From Pseudomonas argentinensis (GTDB taxonomy: Bacteria; Pseudomonadota; Gammaproteobacteria; Pseudomonadales; Pseudomonadaceae), in contig NZ_CP056087.1 of assembly GCF_001839655.2 (NCBI RefSeq), positions 1,364,001 through 1,428,000 on the forward strand: a DNA stretch of 64,000 bases, read 5' to 3'. Made by a program: the position numbers and the translations under genes. Positions 33,001-34,498 of this stretch are shown here, one piece after another (position 1 is the first letter of the stretch; every line of letters begins with the position of its first letter). The notes under the pieces were generated by a model. It worked only from the letters and a program-made list of their open reading frames with translations, searched no databases and was not told where the DNA came from.

Positions 33001-33521
33001 ACTTCGAGAACGTGATGGATATGAGCATCCAAGGCAACAAAGTCTGGGTGAGCGCGCAAACCACCGATGGTGGTTATTACGAGATACCTTATACGGTAGT
33101 CGGCTCCAGCCGTCATACGGATCAACAGTATGGAACTGGCATGCTTGCGCGGGAAGCATGTGGCTCTGGCATCGCCACATTGGGTAGTCAGCCATTGTTC
33201 GTTCATGACTGCCAATTGCAGCGCATGGACTCCAGAGGCACAGTTTCCATAGTGGCACAGCTGTACTTCAGTGATGACTTTGGCAGCGCGCCAAAAATCA
33301 TCTCGATGGAGCGTCAGCCTTGGGACTTAGGTTTGCTCGCAGTTGTTGAGGATGAGTTCCAGGGCTCACCTCGGGTTAGCTTGGCTTACGTAGATAGCAC
33401 CTCTGGCTTCGTCAGCCGCCTCACCGAATTGCCGGCAGGTACGCGTGCTATCGCGACCAAATGGCCAGGGCAGCATGAGCACCCAATGATCGTCGACCCA
33501 TCTGGTGGCCCGCAAACTTGA
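3..33521 (+). CDS. Giant multidomain secreted protein (5'-partial, over 11,170 residues)
   Basis: The frame is open from the first complete codon at base 3, so the true start lies to the left; the ATG at 12 has no special claim. With residue number = base/3, the N-terminal two thirds alternate LVIVD-type beta-propeller stretches (about residues 160-390, 760-1145, 1440-1800, 2860-3080), Big_5-like Ig domains and IPT/TIG domains (about 515-613, 614-717, 1346-1436, 2018-2108, 3340-3427, 3909-3997). Residues 4680-7600 are further Ig-like and propeller segments. From residue 7614 a cycle of Tsp3 calcium-binding repeats, an Ig domain, a carboxypeptidase-regulatory-like domain and an unrecognised module runs almost to the C-terminus. 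No catalytic domain or membrane anchor is evident, which suggests an exported structural or adhesive protein. It is the first visible gene of a co-directional cluster; the next gene starts 92 bp after its stop. Codon use changes near base 26,400. Confidence 0.9.
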   Translation, partial: AGAMVAAWSTIDPLRIEQGLGLLSKTEALAGNAPARTGIFIMDAVDEAQSNGSGDFFAYSPLLNGAAEIFNGSIGELVTDENIVLAGKSGMTGGNCQSDLGNCNFVDQLTSEIKKDWHGGDTPSEGTGALYLDNNAGELLLFGQKNGDGQFGLPYLLLGRVDMPYPDVYGLTRSGNLALVANGNGGVQVIDVTNMTAPYHVGYIKPNGSARDVKVRGHYAYIAASEEGVVVADLSTPAMPIVAKLDTLGVANRLNLVGNQLYVTDMAGSGESARLSRIDISEPDQPRVVQVVEIAPHRPDQTPDGLYDVHVSGNLAYVTELLSDQEDKPSQSLVQIIDLARVGQSGVDATVPVMVQRNATLDNFGVRGVTLARGAIQVAAGKGGIGRIDLPALTVLQHSPQVGETDISTQLPQVLIELSAVLPGDTNLSDYVQVLEGDAQIGRDVTAQFDLSFAPRGTDTTKRRIQLVRKDGQNLLPRQRYYVRIKQGVKPVTGQPLASDYVFTFSTASADAQYPDIISICTRESADRHGCVNVGDVRGGTQVVVRGSNFGEQPRLSVGGEPLVVENRVVDADTGIVTIYAKTVPNYPGPASVTVTTAAGLSDTVLGGFVFVDELSISHLTPAVVRVAQTGKNDRVDLVGKGFHAGMTLTAYKSGEPGTAKTFKVGSDDLRLYSAERMSLLVPDLRDDEGGGYRGFIDIELADDLGRHYVQRNALFYGRLQLDRSLESEPPMTMEEIDARLKTLADGQLTNYVPDPLKLPPGNIVDLAADSELHMLYVLGRGELKGPAPGNLLNLEQLQHYYAPGWISLVKYDPAKIAEAAPRHALGYYNLPQDLQPSAMALADKQLYVTARGYDFPYLDTEYEGRSVLLVYDRETRDPDVLTEQPPGKDRDIRYSLPLPNGTVAEKVVAHQGLLLINAGKEGVVVVSIADPLRPSVVRRLTSATVDGRTLALTNVTDISVIGDALHVVNSGNRVIFDLSKPSLPQLGDSRVTGLTGITADGSQFVTGNGLNLYDASRPAFIREQGRYLSGGFSVPGESVGIRAQVSTAFNLTQTGSDKADCEKGSIGYLGFYDFSRADNISLLDALGLPYCIRLPAAGLLMKPYRVNPSTLTDQGIAAFATYTAPGGEVISNLGLVDLLTQELVRSIPADGADGVPLDSPLTLQFTRPLNAMDDEQLRQFLVLQHDAQNNQPASELPYTLQRSTDGRVLSVQPAQGLQANHSYRLILKGDLASRRSRGLLEHAIRLRAGVAGGAQVQIVSTAPGMLDVGGGELDVVLRGASGQVQFSVSGQAANGSLAETLADGTARYRVQAPSSLPGAASLQVVSGNGSKASKVGAVQFVEPLLLRSLTPALGSLNGGTKVQIKGQGFRSETGAMSVHFGDMPVTQYKVLDAETLEVVTPAGPIGTVDVRVQLTNGQQGTLTQAFTYQQPPQSQIRDDGGRIYDMALDPSGSLLFSAQGTSGVLVYDINAGNYTADPQKPLNPDDLLRLIDRNGDKSDDRIISRIALPSDFIAVGVEPFFERGSDRVYITAVHLDGAGNPDAARLYTVAFDELDPAKTTIIGSLELPGTSVRGLRVRNARVLLAMGEEGLGIVDSFLPNKTYLVQSLAAAPKLPMLDIATQTGIGTQAGDGTAAGLIVAVGGTFDYRSNRLLTKEAIGSGGLQVYSQTANAGLKRLGQLDLPGTRVSLQGRYAYVAAGASGVAVVDLLDPSAPTVVARINDIGYVYDLDFNGNTLYVARGEKGVLMVDVTNPLKPVAGRSMTSSGSVESVVAGDYSAHSGGVDAKGSLLQVVPDVVLKLHAVDPANGILDRQVDGSVQVMARFNKAIDLYPANSAMFQLLNSQGQALPATVQIVNNDAKLVLPTSSVDRLTVGERLTLVAKAGLASVKPITASDTVVLQRLAQDQRVPLTYRGARNDALSIEAVTPRRVAQNTVSLVTVSALGIPANLAQVRLYAGDRALSIEGVTRDNDASPAVLKVSVPALPAAGQYNLTLQVQRDGIWQQTVLEGALLVDAPIRFDALVPLWGPVAGDTVVTITGDGFEPGNTVMDGLKVRFGGLPVGRIEVLASNRMRVTSPRGAPGKVDVLGEDRYGNQASLTGDRGFGYGLRKQSELHPSLLYPSDVWIDQQTGVAITNGGHMVNGYGKQTLASGGWLPELYRAASFSVQDASKPVLVGGASSLPSDNLRLSLKQQAAAISKRMGGLNPVEPTEEEQELLDRQAAQDFKVGFDSLRISPTMEWEQNTWRKRLYVASGAGGVARLNLDEQNGLQTIQEEDLSAPISRVVKQGPGLIAASVEVTVDPPNSDQCTFLIGEAAPAELFALNYQNGEDPVRVTPPSGLQGGALLQLNDGWLFSGGKVRGAKWANCPGWDESLGVPVDGKAGEIRALNLFDPAQTRSYSFVANPQDMVAYGRYLVAAVGSRGVEIINRDEPEERTLLSLDQKLQATAGRGVRLRMAGNLLFVAADSGVVVVDLREPLQPRVISAGNQERIEALDLFNNRLVAGSGTNGMTLLELPGALVLDASVKQGGVLPAGEQALQLTFNEPVTLESLRAAGALSLVDISNGEQALAVPTIEHLNGDGQSASRVVLRFTPTPGAQLRLRVQQARNLRGAGLWAPYQVDFKVAPSGASQPAIQYLENASFHRGAQDRVVIHGSGFSSSVKGYVNQYPVELQWVSATRLEIAPNALDLLPLSPGQWHLRLDDGGLRSDYLGAFMVGAEQALNQVKFTVSPDSASKKGGAKVTIDASHDVLMPGTKVMLRARHGDTEIYTGRSPIVEDAGNISIDLHDNVENQRQFSFVLPGVIEPDIYDVYLRVPSGAATREVKVGALSYTLPQGLGIILPNYPPMQIGAAQVVGDRLFVGVKAGVQPTSSNRYLMTAGLEIYDIGLWERPIRLSQLRLTEPVLGLEVLDSLVYLANDRDGVRVVDVNDLGKPLLVSSLSLPNHRAVDLAVETERGALAVAAANDLGTGYIRFLPIGRNELGAQAPLPSIAFDGSLKPDLLGAPVDVQWLNGELYVLFLRDKQLYLASFKDFGTQLDYRVQAIERGTVKASSVAEALGKITLQVQQGLISVGTGDTYLLLEADAQGQFQTIYWQQKNASGELLSVGGQIMQGNGKGVQINTSPYLAVASSTPGNGAVLGSNEGVTIAFNNLINTDPAHLAQAIRVVGEGGQALPAAAFEMTGINTLRGGQLDLRFKGDYQGPLRIEVTTALTDLAGHALRQAFVLQLERRTGIRPLVSQVQRVVGDVAGLHYFHAAGGEIAAIKGSGFGVAPEQLAVWLGETRLQAQQIQSVTDSELRVAVPDLQLGNVSASLAVKVQRLDQNLAYLRQGAMTVLPQIEIDDLQPQTGPPQGGNLVTLYGRGFNHYMQVRFAGALAGDLKILSSNRAEVRAPSGTFGKAQVAVTSQLFDGEQSPSPVDYFYTGIPTGSVNLPGDMASPVSAIARLDDGSSQLLYAVTGGSFDKVDSQGRVARVSSSAARLLVADISDPVHPVIVNRDFAGVTKPYHYEAPNGLGSTGFVDLAINDHQLFAVGGKKLLHFDLTLPAEPNKLNELDLADDVTALATRDDLLYLASKEGVRQYRISSELKLVDLGLISASQLGGTPGRLRLSGSSLWLTLPAQRQLVEVELASGEFRVLRRVAARDQAGNPFTPEDLLVSSGGLLVSSGENATVQRFVFDTDSNATPVADLKLTYLVSRGSLFAGQLQLAGQTLYVAGGQGDVQLFDISPWLNGRIQESIGLRDYFSVVGNVNSLSLGSQALYAGSAFVYIDGTPAENPLPSLEAGSYLGGSLNTLAYQNLTILSQQPQPSGRLPKDAGIEVQFNRLLDNAQLRDSGSQLVQLLLDGTPVASQVAQVGVGRLVLRPVASLQSGKLYQVSLSGALRDQQGKTLGNDYRFGFISDDALQPELDSISPRQASWRGGTEITLRGHDFGTNAVIEVGGQRVAAGDVLYRDDNQIRFRLPGLLANPSSNRPVGVRVQQGNLELFRAAAITYVADPRIDQAGLYDRLSGTLAAQSKRFIFNAGEIIGLQGRGFGEATVVRVNGRQIADVRLERSDLLSFSVPQDHLGPLLVEVSNLGFVGDLASDASLRIELPVHKQLDGVSLYRRAGDLLLTATGRDVQLSSLRDGSTPQLLAKWQASGSLRDIALSDSYAALLTDTAQVQVLDLANLYAPQALPALSNSRQIAFDKVRLAGDVLLLKAGTRVFQGQVQGPELRELTLDNPAGLVDIALDSRGAYLLFGDRLEVRNARDGSQVLGTHNHGLSGAKRLWLDGTRVYLQGSDTLQLVQRAALLRGRGEPVLGEFDLPSRISQLTAQGELLAWLDAGRLQVFDLDLDAQRQLSAREVASLAVGTSEVGSLAQLELHGDLLEWRNGNSYLNATIPLNNIWALNPDTLAAADEPVGLRFIGADYAWREAQLAVSGLAGDTVATSTQVLGHELRAISQQQAAYQPAGLYRLQVSQAPLDWLKGAEVHLDLPWLVDAVDFFGADLVRLDALQPNRSATGVARTYVLRGRQLNLIDELQVGERVLGREQLHVNTAGDQLSFSLQMDQAGLYSVQVRYGQQRAVLPTALAVVTPLAIESVISAHAQGQVVSDAGGTPVTIQAQGLSEGLSLHWFPAGQGILPSASNKVAFSLNDSSISFVTPRSQPGWQYQVALLREASDERVDSVASQWLTAIDDTAPTVRLVSALGASQSLVLEADESLSAQGFSVVKVFKDYDTHAQPSEDISSRFNPIISQGNRLELRLRSDAVLEANALYQVTLTGVRDAANNPARDNGVTLAGTYSGSYQAEDRLAPRQDSLQVLLQGQPLTAATQLKLGSRYALSVSAVDNVQASDKLGFAYRVSADGGQTWKTDWVAIQKGQFNLDIQGDYQGFALLLRASDGRNTSERRFDAQVSAPDLTLGQFSTLPTPVEESTPADLRFNILGDLDLVRSAEIRVLDGRYAAASFDRSSGLASLNFLHPRLKDLPGAPQDRAPLTAELRVGFGLTGQESYRYFQVGYDLLSDHTPPQLSIIAPLDGEFVPRGEVTDVILRSYDRYGIDHVEACINSQAGDVFSDAANCQRLLDPNRLRVPVAADATGPLHIVARAIDLNGLASAPAAVTLQPYDSQAGAPELSFLAPADGQSVQAGETVPVRVRLRKLEQANLYLDIAGDPQHAGNPAPRSITRTADGEEIIELSVPMPQVAADGVLVLRLQATWQGQTLRSQRTLNLHADTGISEAIGLDLQPPTTLLAGSQLWLQVPPPATMGDFNNASNLNLFDPSDASSPAVLPFSNARQVWNSREQGTALRLEAVLRDRSGHEKNASRSLEKLAYLQAASRRDSLETGYRASFLTALPGHAEAAVWAENQQRDGYRIRTLDGVLESRDSGQVRQLSYSGSLLAAQVHRDGQDYLRVWRWSDNAWQTAVEQAIAGDLLGASGELLFVRHGQQIGGYALTVAGFADLIGVSLADQIRQVQVDGQRLLVLTDKGLNWLQLDDSTLPQLVRSGGVELADRSGFALQGNRLLSWTATAVSSQPVSVTEQGLSLGAATVLPVGGQVSQVVFDGELAWLKVSEELYGDSWQAWRGGERVGALGSEREALAFVAGKLVSLQSADGAQQLVVEPLAVAAPTRIALTAQSVRLPFGVLVGGLPASAETALGTADISLRDEQGNLLAAQPLFYQGELNSYLGAPFAAGRAWLVATDATRLNLTVRDHAGSQQLAIDVASNGAQAASLSPDDGALLAAGARLPLAARFAAGADGSGVRLSAAGETQRAVLGLRNSFHWLSLPAGDSAALRWQDAAGSRELGLLTQANQPGAALTLSGAGNNQIFAEGSNLTLSYQVGAVPAWVELQLLSFNGQPLQRLLVAGQQGQFSLRLPQVSVQESYSLRARAYFPGDFHYSEQQLNLRVAPSQQLPQPVLSGLPSALFAGSQVELRLTGVDAGRYHLALEALNGTDQLLASGSDSLSLRLPAGLKELRVRALIDDELGNRQEQRWSAPVVDSWHLQSDAVRVPFDVLLPQVGGQWLARGAELHDAGGLRARLGGDIAAMDYLQHYLLLSVKGFGLTLLDPNNNLQSAGTLAVAAPLQHLAVQGERILGASARDLYWFDALGNQLKATGTQTLGAEVRGLLADGDGFLALTSGQLLRLSASGQTLATFTGEGLLSVVRAGDYVQVLDNAGRLWRLDASLQGTATQLGVGGKRLFSLPGQVLVVAPQRIQLIDTATQQRVGNWSLVAQSVDAAQWAGGKLWLGGSEGQVLAPVRGADGYVSLYDSRSATSPTRGTVESVALRDGQLMLAADNFGAQVLRQDSAGSWQSSLYPQTAFTQAASRVAASGATWFLLQDQQQQVLALNRSTLSARSVFSNVAGSDLAVSSDYLIVAAGGSLQLAALNDLNSKRSLVITAQESLRQLSTRGQQAAVLSESGRVFLVDLRSDVQTPVRELSAQLGGEVRQLAFSGDYLFYLLGDSAWRYDLRSGQRKQLLSGASISQLYLAGNLLWLEQPQAQGVRLDALEPGTGLVVPDSQLLLAQRSTALSVENNRLAVGQGTQGVQVFQLPYGLGAADAAVVTPLADSRLLTAQALNLGLNTDGLRGAAFSLNGQVVGSLKQALNQTSLRLPASLPGGQNVALSLRSEDVYGVVRESVARDLFLMPGDGVANPFTVSLTADEHSWLPLPLVASAQISGSQQPLAQVEFLLSASTNGPWQRVAVRKAEPFQASLALDTSLTGQYLKARAVDVFGNRAESTAKRFYRHQDTKAPTVSLSYEGAAVFLDSKKAVRGYPITIKAQMADTDGALDKATLTRNGQVVAVAFGKNLLTYQDAATTLGEQVYNIEVTDQAGNSSTAELRVTVINDGFPEVTKLVLPGEIIERSTFTVQLSAQDDVALKAVDLLWNGFTDHYDVTGQSISGRSFTVQDKRTERVASSVSQPFKVVLTDSRGQVSESAPQNLRVVRDQQPNASALQVTLPARGVYGGLARLTLGNLNALDDTGGLSLRVLQRIGDVRQELFSCLRGSNEYFRCANSNYWDSYARDLRMPDSALPNDVFRVQVELTDRMGQQVLSQDYNVALTQSPNLVRFQNLQGSDNPASVAVQGRPLYRVQVLDAAARAVPDQPVQWRLRRLSDGNVVTLGTSPTDASGYASWTLDTDRTLGDYQLWADLPQFSQIARAEKSLAVAAGPTRHLLLGYLPAMAAGSSATLTIQAQDLVLNNVLNDQASVLQLTLPSSEFHVAPGSGIQIGSITANGQTVEQVRVTLKDGRAQLNLQAGNTVGQFSLPVSSSNNQIRYTYNSAGAITNGVTALTLDVLPAAASHLRLLNDLGRVQADGDVLARGVKQDVRLQVMLQDRFGNRISQLDGQPANLSVEARVSGAAAIDGQAGSTTVQLVQGQAWLAISDETFEQVTVSLAGPVAALPQLNLASQFRINFTLQPPEIIRSVIEARDGTTLRAYFDYDEPVRLDSGNAIKLLEGTGVRNGTATLSNDGRTLSFTAQPVLQLGRCYSFDTTGSGLRGVARNDDVREQGGQLCAPHALFNTGGPVKLLAGQAYQVPMLLADNLSWWNISNGRAELNGQSQGFNWYSGPTRTLTVPAFFTQANNTVADGALLPLTLSGTLPGTPTTPVVVGNALSLQVFDPLGDFDGDGLTNKLELETVGLDPTLRDTDGNGIEDGAEDFDGDGLTNLEEQAAGTKLRVHDTDGDGLSDGAEVRTHHTDPLNPDTDGDGLTDGQEVSNIPASSPLKKDTDGDGIPDKLELDMGLNPSDAGDGNGDKDNDGLSNAHEVLLGTLINNPDTDGDTLKDGVEVDQLHTDPLKADTDGDGLRDDEDKEPLVKDTQAPSVTLVNPAPGKQLIKGLNLVITPNAQDNGRVTKVSVRLNGAQVALVTSAPFTYAMALPSDANSLRLELIATDTNNNQGSSGEHTFALVTDPLTTVIGRVVDSGNQPIVNAQVETLGITGVSAQDGSFVLTGVPVAPGNVQVIANGLLGSQGVTATSADVEPVWGGTTDVGNITLVSPKVRVGYLNNATLQQIILNAGYEPVLISNLSTFDMSQIDMLFIDQTFSSYTTAIATNKVFPFVQNGGTLIYNSHNDDTSISSLLPGKPLLGAALSSSNGLLHPVQRLDGIAEGKAGSWWANRNVSAHMHARVELVSLAPGVLPLTWAGPRAERTVTSFRYVVGQGHVYYSYSSLYDGDTRLINTYLPNVLVYMHELSLKDSDNDGLKDIYEYANGTSAFVADRDGDGLLDGFEVKYGFNPLVAGEQNLDSDGDGLSNLREQELGTHPGAADSDDDGLLDGAEVDQHNSDPLNDDTDFDRVLDAAEISNGANPRKADSDDDGITDYDEINSYSTRPDLADTDGDGLSDFIELKGPYADILNPRRAQDAGQDYDGDGLSNKQELLETLTNPKVADTDGDGLSDGAEVQAGLNPLDPDMDKDGLLDGEDSAPTEQDLQAPSVILVSPAAGASLAHGQQLRLRADARDDGRVTSVTFYVNGVAVATYDRALYQHVIRVPVVGAQLDIEASARDTNGNESRSGVRRLSLVDDAGTQVIGRVLDGNGRAVEGAQVTLVDGYEVARIKPVSYTLDQSTNCGTYCYGDDTGRQLIDGQLGTAGFVTDLGMGGAYEWLGWTARTMNIDFDLGEVTHLTTVNVGATQDKLSDVVLPSFDVLQKVGNEWVAVGSLNTPPSDTNNREAESHEPHVHLTLADLNISTRYVRLSFRANGPWSFVDEVSFSNGSGPMPSSATVTSDTQGRFTLSASTLALEPRVKAEARFGNQLVSATSEVFELARGGNSNIGELVLAAHGRTALQPIEERHVAAVEESTSYNRVVNNNVRWDFNSYGSISNGSSASDWTFSGGLYLVVNDNKYNSTTYRTRLNGRELIYPAKQLGNVLVSRKAYVPADQNYARFVNVLENPSDQPMTVPFYVYGNFRASRPVVQTSSGDSGFDPEDSYLLTDDTASESGLYAAGVVFGSADAPLRPVSTRFSGNEYRANYLVTLAPRSRQVLVQYLVQDASRERALSTLEQLASRDVQEPNLTLEEQRGIVNWITQVDSDGDGLADAHEYLLGLDPLKADSDGDGLRDGFEQRYGFDAKQANREAAEDTDTDGLNNLQEQEAGSDPRSADTDGDGLTDGEEALTWHSSPLTKDTDLDRVLDPDEISRGTNPSLVDSDGDGVEDYAEIYNYGTDPLKTDSDDDGISDKFEIDNDLLNVSANEDTDNDGLSNLGEFQAGTNPRNADTDGDELLDGWEVLGKPTSDPKQADGDAGGRRDINERFVDATNPQLADDDRANINGYRSVKDENNRTWNFYYDGYVESTTGSAINGNNAFQLYVDGKRYGYRHNHSTSSANGREYHYEARRINNLVVSRRVLVPSAGGAYVRYLEVIDNPTDQEQVTTVRLQSYYGASDNSQVAVITSSGDAQLTIADDFLALRDTTVATRPVLLHVLSGNDNRRQGTSYVNQAGRLWQADYQLRIPAGERRVVMHFATLEGSTDAAMATATKLRSLKGQGLDNLDASLAGKVVNFFAFYDQDEDGLSDADETRLGTDVANPDTDGDGIPDGKDSEPLVADATAPNVSFEALPVARRYAGELLDVTALINDNGIVTKVELLQDGELRETRNQAGRQTFTVLLPNAASTLLQVRATDSQNNVRTVDLAVDVNVVPELTFSGQVLNKLSNPVAGAIVQVNAQQTTTDANGRYSLSVVSRDVRMTISATAMFGAQRMVATAQVDIPVDSQLLDVQALVLEAKGRLAKNVVPESQLSYEGDISFNYNLYGNSYRWDITNNGSIRDGYNNAYDGGQNLIVNGQVMPSVGRGKLRLNGREVTLPTNTLNGGLRVSRKIYVPEDKIYARFLELIENPTDRVITVPVTISGNLGSDGRTRIINTSSGDKVFSADDYYLLSDDHIFIGGTPAVGHLFGDANSLIKPVSVALNGDQYSFTWSLTLQPQSRQVLMHYALQSHYHGEAQLTLDQLTSEQFFEEGLTAEEHAQLVNWQPLFDSDNDGLPDADEIPLNLDPLNPDNDNDGIPDGQDNEPTVADIQPPVIAPNLPSGPFYLGDNLQLQPRVTDNGVIRSVELWQRDQLLESSPIGGDLSFTVAMTEAGDLGLRLVASDISGNRSEVELGVVVEEPPPTVLTGRVVNVLGRPVAGVSVALLNKRVDCWTNECWQDSPFNQTTDADGRFRFDALARRERAEWLVNLQHRVLDVELNLRHVVELDRDGENDIGELELVMDDSEVPQPIESDLGKQVDSGYLQVMLPIGFAFPSARVEVWPWEQRMRIGSLGIVPLGINFQDGQMFLKEMADSVTLTWIAWRSQYAAQDAGTMTLQVVLHRDGHIEQRFYDVLEGDWYSRYSRFTNATNDSNYEMPSGRFEMDIRRLHGYQVRPGTGIEHYVGTSDNHLQGRVISYLPDALDSYKVELGYLPRRSDRDQDGLSDANEMLLGTNPDARDTDGDGLWDGFELYSGFDPLVAEPGIATADPDGDGLSNLEEQQAGSDPHVADSDGDGLSDYDELHRYGTDPMAADSDGDGLNDANEIARGTDPKKADSDDDGLPDGVEVESGSDPLQKDSDGDQLPDLFEYRYGDLAPDDDSDNDGLSNLEEFYEGTDPNNRDSDRDGLPDIYELRVSKTSPNKADTDGAGRDDGDEIFVDGSDPLKAEDDLRDIREGDQYLLTESGVSYRVSPGGQVETVDRDGWQMINQRLFQLGSHSLASGGLARTPEGALRTSLYDSGDGLAVSREVYVPEDGRGFLRVLDRFVNLSDKPIVVRPSYVISQSYNHQQSTQLSTSSGDAHLSTEDNSLVWTLKSGELDARMITIFADSAGRSILDAESMRIYDGIREAAIGYRLVIPAGEARSVMQFAALEHGQSRFKDTEALLTSLGEEALRGISKAERSRLANFSACEDTDLDLLCDSREVALGTSTSNPDSDSDGFPDELEVRLGTNPLSSDDLPDFELYTLRNLDGRSTLYRQQGLTGTPERLSALANPVTAFDFDAQGQVWTSHQRLNLSNGLPQALIERVDILSGDVLESADNQSDFENVMDMSIQGNKVWVSAQTTDGGYYEIPYTVVGSSRHTDQQYGTGMLAREACGSGIATLGSQPLFVHDCQLQRMDSRGTVSIVAQLYFSDDFGSAPKIISMERQPWDLGLLAVVEDEFQGSPRVSLAYVDSTSGFVSRLTELPAGTRAIATKWPGQHEHPMIVDPSGGPQT
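22842..23430 (+). other. Tsp3-type calcium-binding repeat block in giant protein
   Basis: About 195 residues carry repeated DxDGDGLxDxxE-like motifs, for example DTDGDGLSDGAE and DTDGDGLTDGQE. Acidic loops of this kind bind Ca2+ in thrombospondin type 3 repeats and usually stiffen secreted proteins. This is the first of several such blocks in the C-terminal third; others lie near 24562-25265, 27064-27770, 28495-28615, 29895-30015, 31180-31880 and 32605-32760. Confidence 0.8.
23970..24560 (+). other. Glutamine-amidotransferase-like (GATase1-like) domain in giant protein
   Basis: The segment begins with a Rossmann-like beta strand (VRVGYLNNATLQQIILNAGY). It continues with a hydrophobic strand ending in acidic residues (QIDMLFIDQ) and a glycine turn followed by another strand (NGGTLIYNSHND), and ends before the next Tsp3 block. 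The layout resembles class I glutamine-amidotransferase-like or DUF4350-type folds. No catalytic Cys-His pair is visible, so it may be structural or ligand-binding. The assignment rests on pattern alone. Confidence 0.35.
25675..26130 (+). other. Discoidin/F5-F8-like beta-sandwich inserted in a regulatory-like domain of the giant protein
   Basis: A stretch of about 150 residues interrupts a carboxypeptidase-regulatory-like domain (25560-26330). It contains RQLIDGQLGTAGF, a short DFDLGEVTHLTTVNVG strand and a late RYVRLSFRANGPWSFVDEV strand. This order is typical of galactose-binding or discoidin-like sandwiches, where a D-G loop, a 'DLG' strand and a final 'RYVRL' strand recur. It could bind glycans. 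Only the motif order supports the call. Confidence 0.4.
26376..27062 (+). repeat. Unrecognised ~230-residue module, copy 1 of 4 (giant protein)
   Basis: The core elements are an NGRE-like turn, VSRKAYVPADQNYARF, ENPSDQ, TSSGDSGF, an acidic DSYLLTDD motif, and a C-terminal VNW followed at once by a Tsp3 acidic loop. The same order returns in three more copies downstream. I do not recognise the family. The even mix of polar and aromatic strands suggests a beta-rich domain. Confidence 0.7.
27781..28494 (+). repeat. Unrecognised ~230-residue module, copy 2 of 4 (giant protein)
   Basis: It shares with copy 1 the NGREYHYEARRINNLVVSRR stretch, VLVPSAGGAYVRYLEVIDNP, the TSSGDAQL motif and the closing VNF before a calcium loop. 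The protein similarity is clear, while the DNA has diverged and is richer in A/T. Confidence 0.65.
29190..29895 (+). repeat. Unrecognised ~230-residue module, copy 3 of 4 (giant protein)
   Basis: It has the same element order as copies 1 and 2: LNGREVTLP, LRVSRKIYVPEDKIYARFLE, ENPTDR, TSSGDKVFSADDYYLLSDD and the closing VNW before Tsp3 loops. It is closest to copy 1, including the SADDYYLLSDD-type acidic stretch. Confidence 0.65.
31896..32601 (+). repeat. Unrecognised ~230-residue module, copy 4 of 4 (giant protein)
   Basis: This is the most diverged copy. It keeps LAVSREVYVPEDGRGFLRVL, NLSDKPI, STSSGDAHLSTEDN and a closing ANF before an acidic loop. A different domain (about 30640-31170, with VRPG and HVLHRDG-like features) takes the module's place in the preceding cycle. 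Confidence 0.55.
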
Positions 33522-33558
33522 AGAACTGTGAGCCATTACCAATCTGCAATGGCTAAAT

Positions 33559-33570
33559 GCTATATATAGC
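33559..33570. promoter_or_regulatory. AT-rich 12-bp perfect palindrome upstream of the foldase gene
   Basis: The 92-bp gap between the giant gene and the parvulin gene contains GCTATATATAGC, a perfect palindrome with a -10-like TATATA core, 43 bp before the downstream ATG. It could be an operator or part of an internal promoter. No matching -35 element is convincing. Confidence 0.2.
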
Positions 33571-33613
33571 GCGCCATAGCCCCATTACTCACCCAAGGAC
33601 AGGAACACTCAGG

Positions 33614-34498
33614 ATGAATATGCTGCATAAATTGGGTGTGCTCGCCGTGATGATCGCCATCGCTGGCTGCGACTCGAATTCCGATTCCATCGCCGAAGTG
33701 AACGGCCAGCCCGTCACCCAGGCTCAGTTCGACGCCTACCTCAAATTCAAGCGCGTGCCCACTCAGAATACGCAGTTGGTGAATCGCGAGCTGGATGACT
33801 ATCTGGAGCGCGAAGGCCTGGCCGGGCAGATTGAAGAGCAGAAGCTGCTTCCCGCTGAACAGGTAGAGGCCGAGGTAGCCGAGTTCCGCAAGCAGATGCT
33901 GATCGGTCGCTATTTCGAAGAGTTCCTCAAGGAGCGGGTAACCGACGAAGCGGTGCGTAACTACTATGCGACCAATCCTGACCAATTCCAGGCCAAGAAG
34001 ATCCATGTCGCTCATATCCTCGTACGCACCAACCCAGGCCTGAGTGAAACCGAGCGTCAGGCGTTGCTGACCAAGGCCAGCGCTATCCATACCAAGGCCA
34101 ATTCCCAGGAAGACTTCACGGCGCTGGCAAAGGAGTACTCGGAAGATCAGCTGTCCGCCCAGCATGGCGGCGACCTCGGTTGGCTGCAGGAAGGCGCGAT
34201 CGATCCAGCCTTCAGCACCCGCATTTTCGCGATGAAGGCCGGGGAGTTGTCAGAGCCTATCGTCACGCCATTCGGCTTCCATATCGTCAAGGTGCTGGAA
34301 GGCCCGCAGGTGATCAAGCAGCCGTTCGAAAGCGTGGCGGGCGATATTCGTTACCGCTTGCGCCAGGAAGCCAAAGCGGCCGAACTGGAACGTCTCAAAG
34401 CGGCAGCGAAGATCGAGAAGAAGGATCAGCCCGAAGCAGCAGCCAAGGCCGACAGCAACAACGCTGAAACGCCGGGTGATAACCGTGCAGCCAGTTAA
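33614..34498 (+). CDS. Parvulin-type peptidyl-prolyl cis-trans isomerase, lipoprotein
   Basis: The ATG at 33614 is chosen over an ATG 57 bp upstream because it gives a lipoprotein signal (MNMLHKLGVLAVMIAIAGC, Cys19) and has a purine-rich GGACAGGAA about 8-10 bp ahead. The mature 275-residue protein has a SurA/EpsD-like helical N-terminal region (VNGQPVTQAQFD) and one complete parvulin domain (about residues 127-230). That domain shows the family's VAHILV strand, the HGGDLGW turn and the PFGFHIVKV strand. The C-terminal tail is Ala/Lys/Glu-rich and probably disordered. The enzyme would catalyse X-Pro isomerisation at the periplasmic face of a membrane. Its place between two giant exoprotein genes suggests a dedicated foldase. 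The Asp right after the lipid Cys would mean inner-membrane retention under the E. coli rule. Confidence 0.85.
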   Translation: MNMLHKLGVLAVMIAIAGCDSNSDSIAEVNGQPVTQAQFDAYLKFKRVPTQNTQLVNRELDDYLEREGLAGQIEEQKLLPAEQVEAEVAEFRKQMLIGRYFEEFLKERVTDEAVRNYYATNPDQFQAKKIHVAHILVRTNPGLSETERQALLTKASAIHTKANSQEDFTALAKEYSEDQLSAQHGGDLGWLQEGAIDPAFSTRIFAMKAGELSEPIVTPFGFHIVKVLEGPQVIKQPFESVAGDIRYRLRQEAKAAELERLKAAAKIEKKDQPEAAAKADSNNAETPGDNRAAS

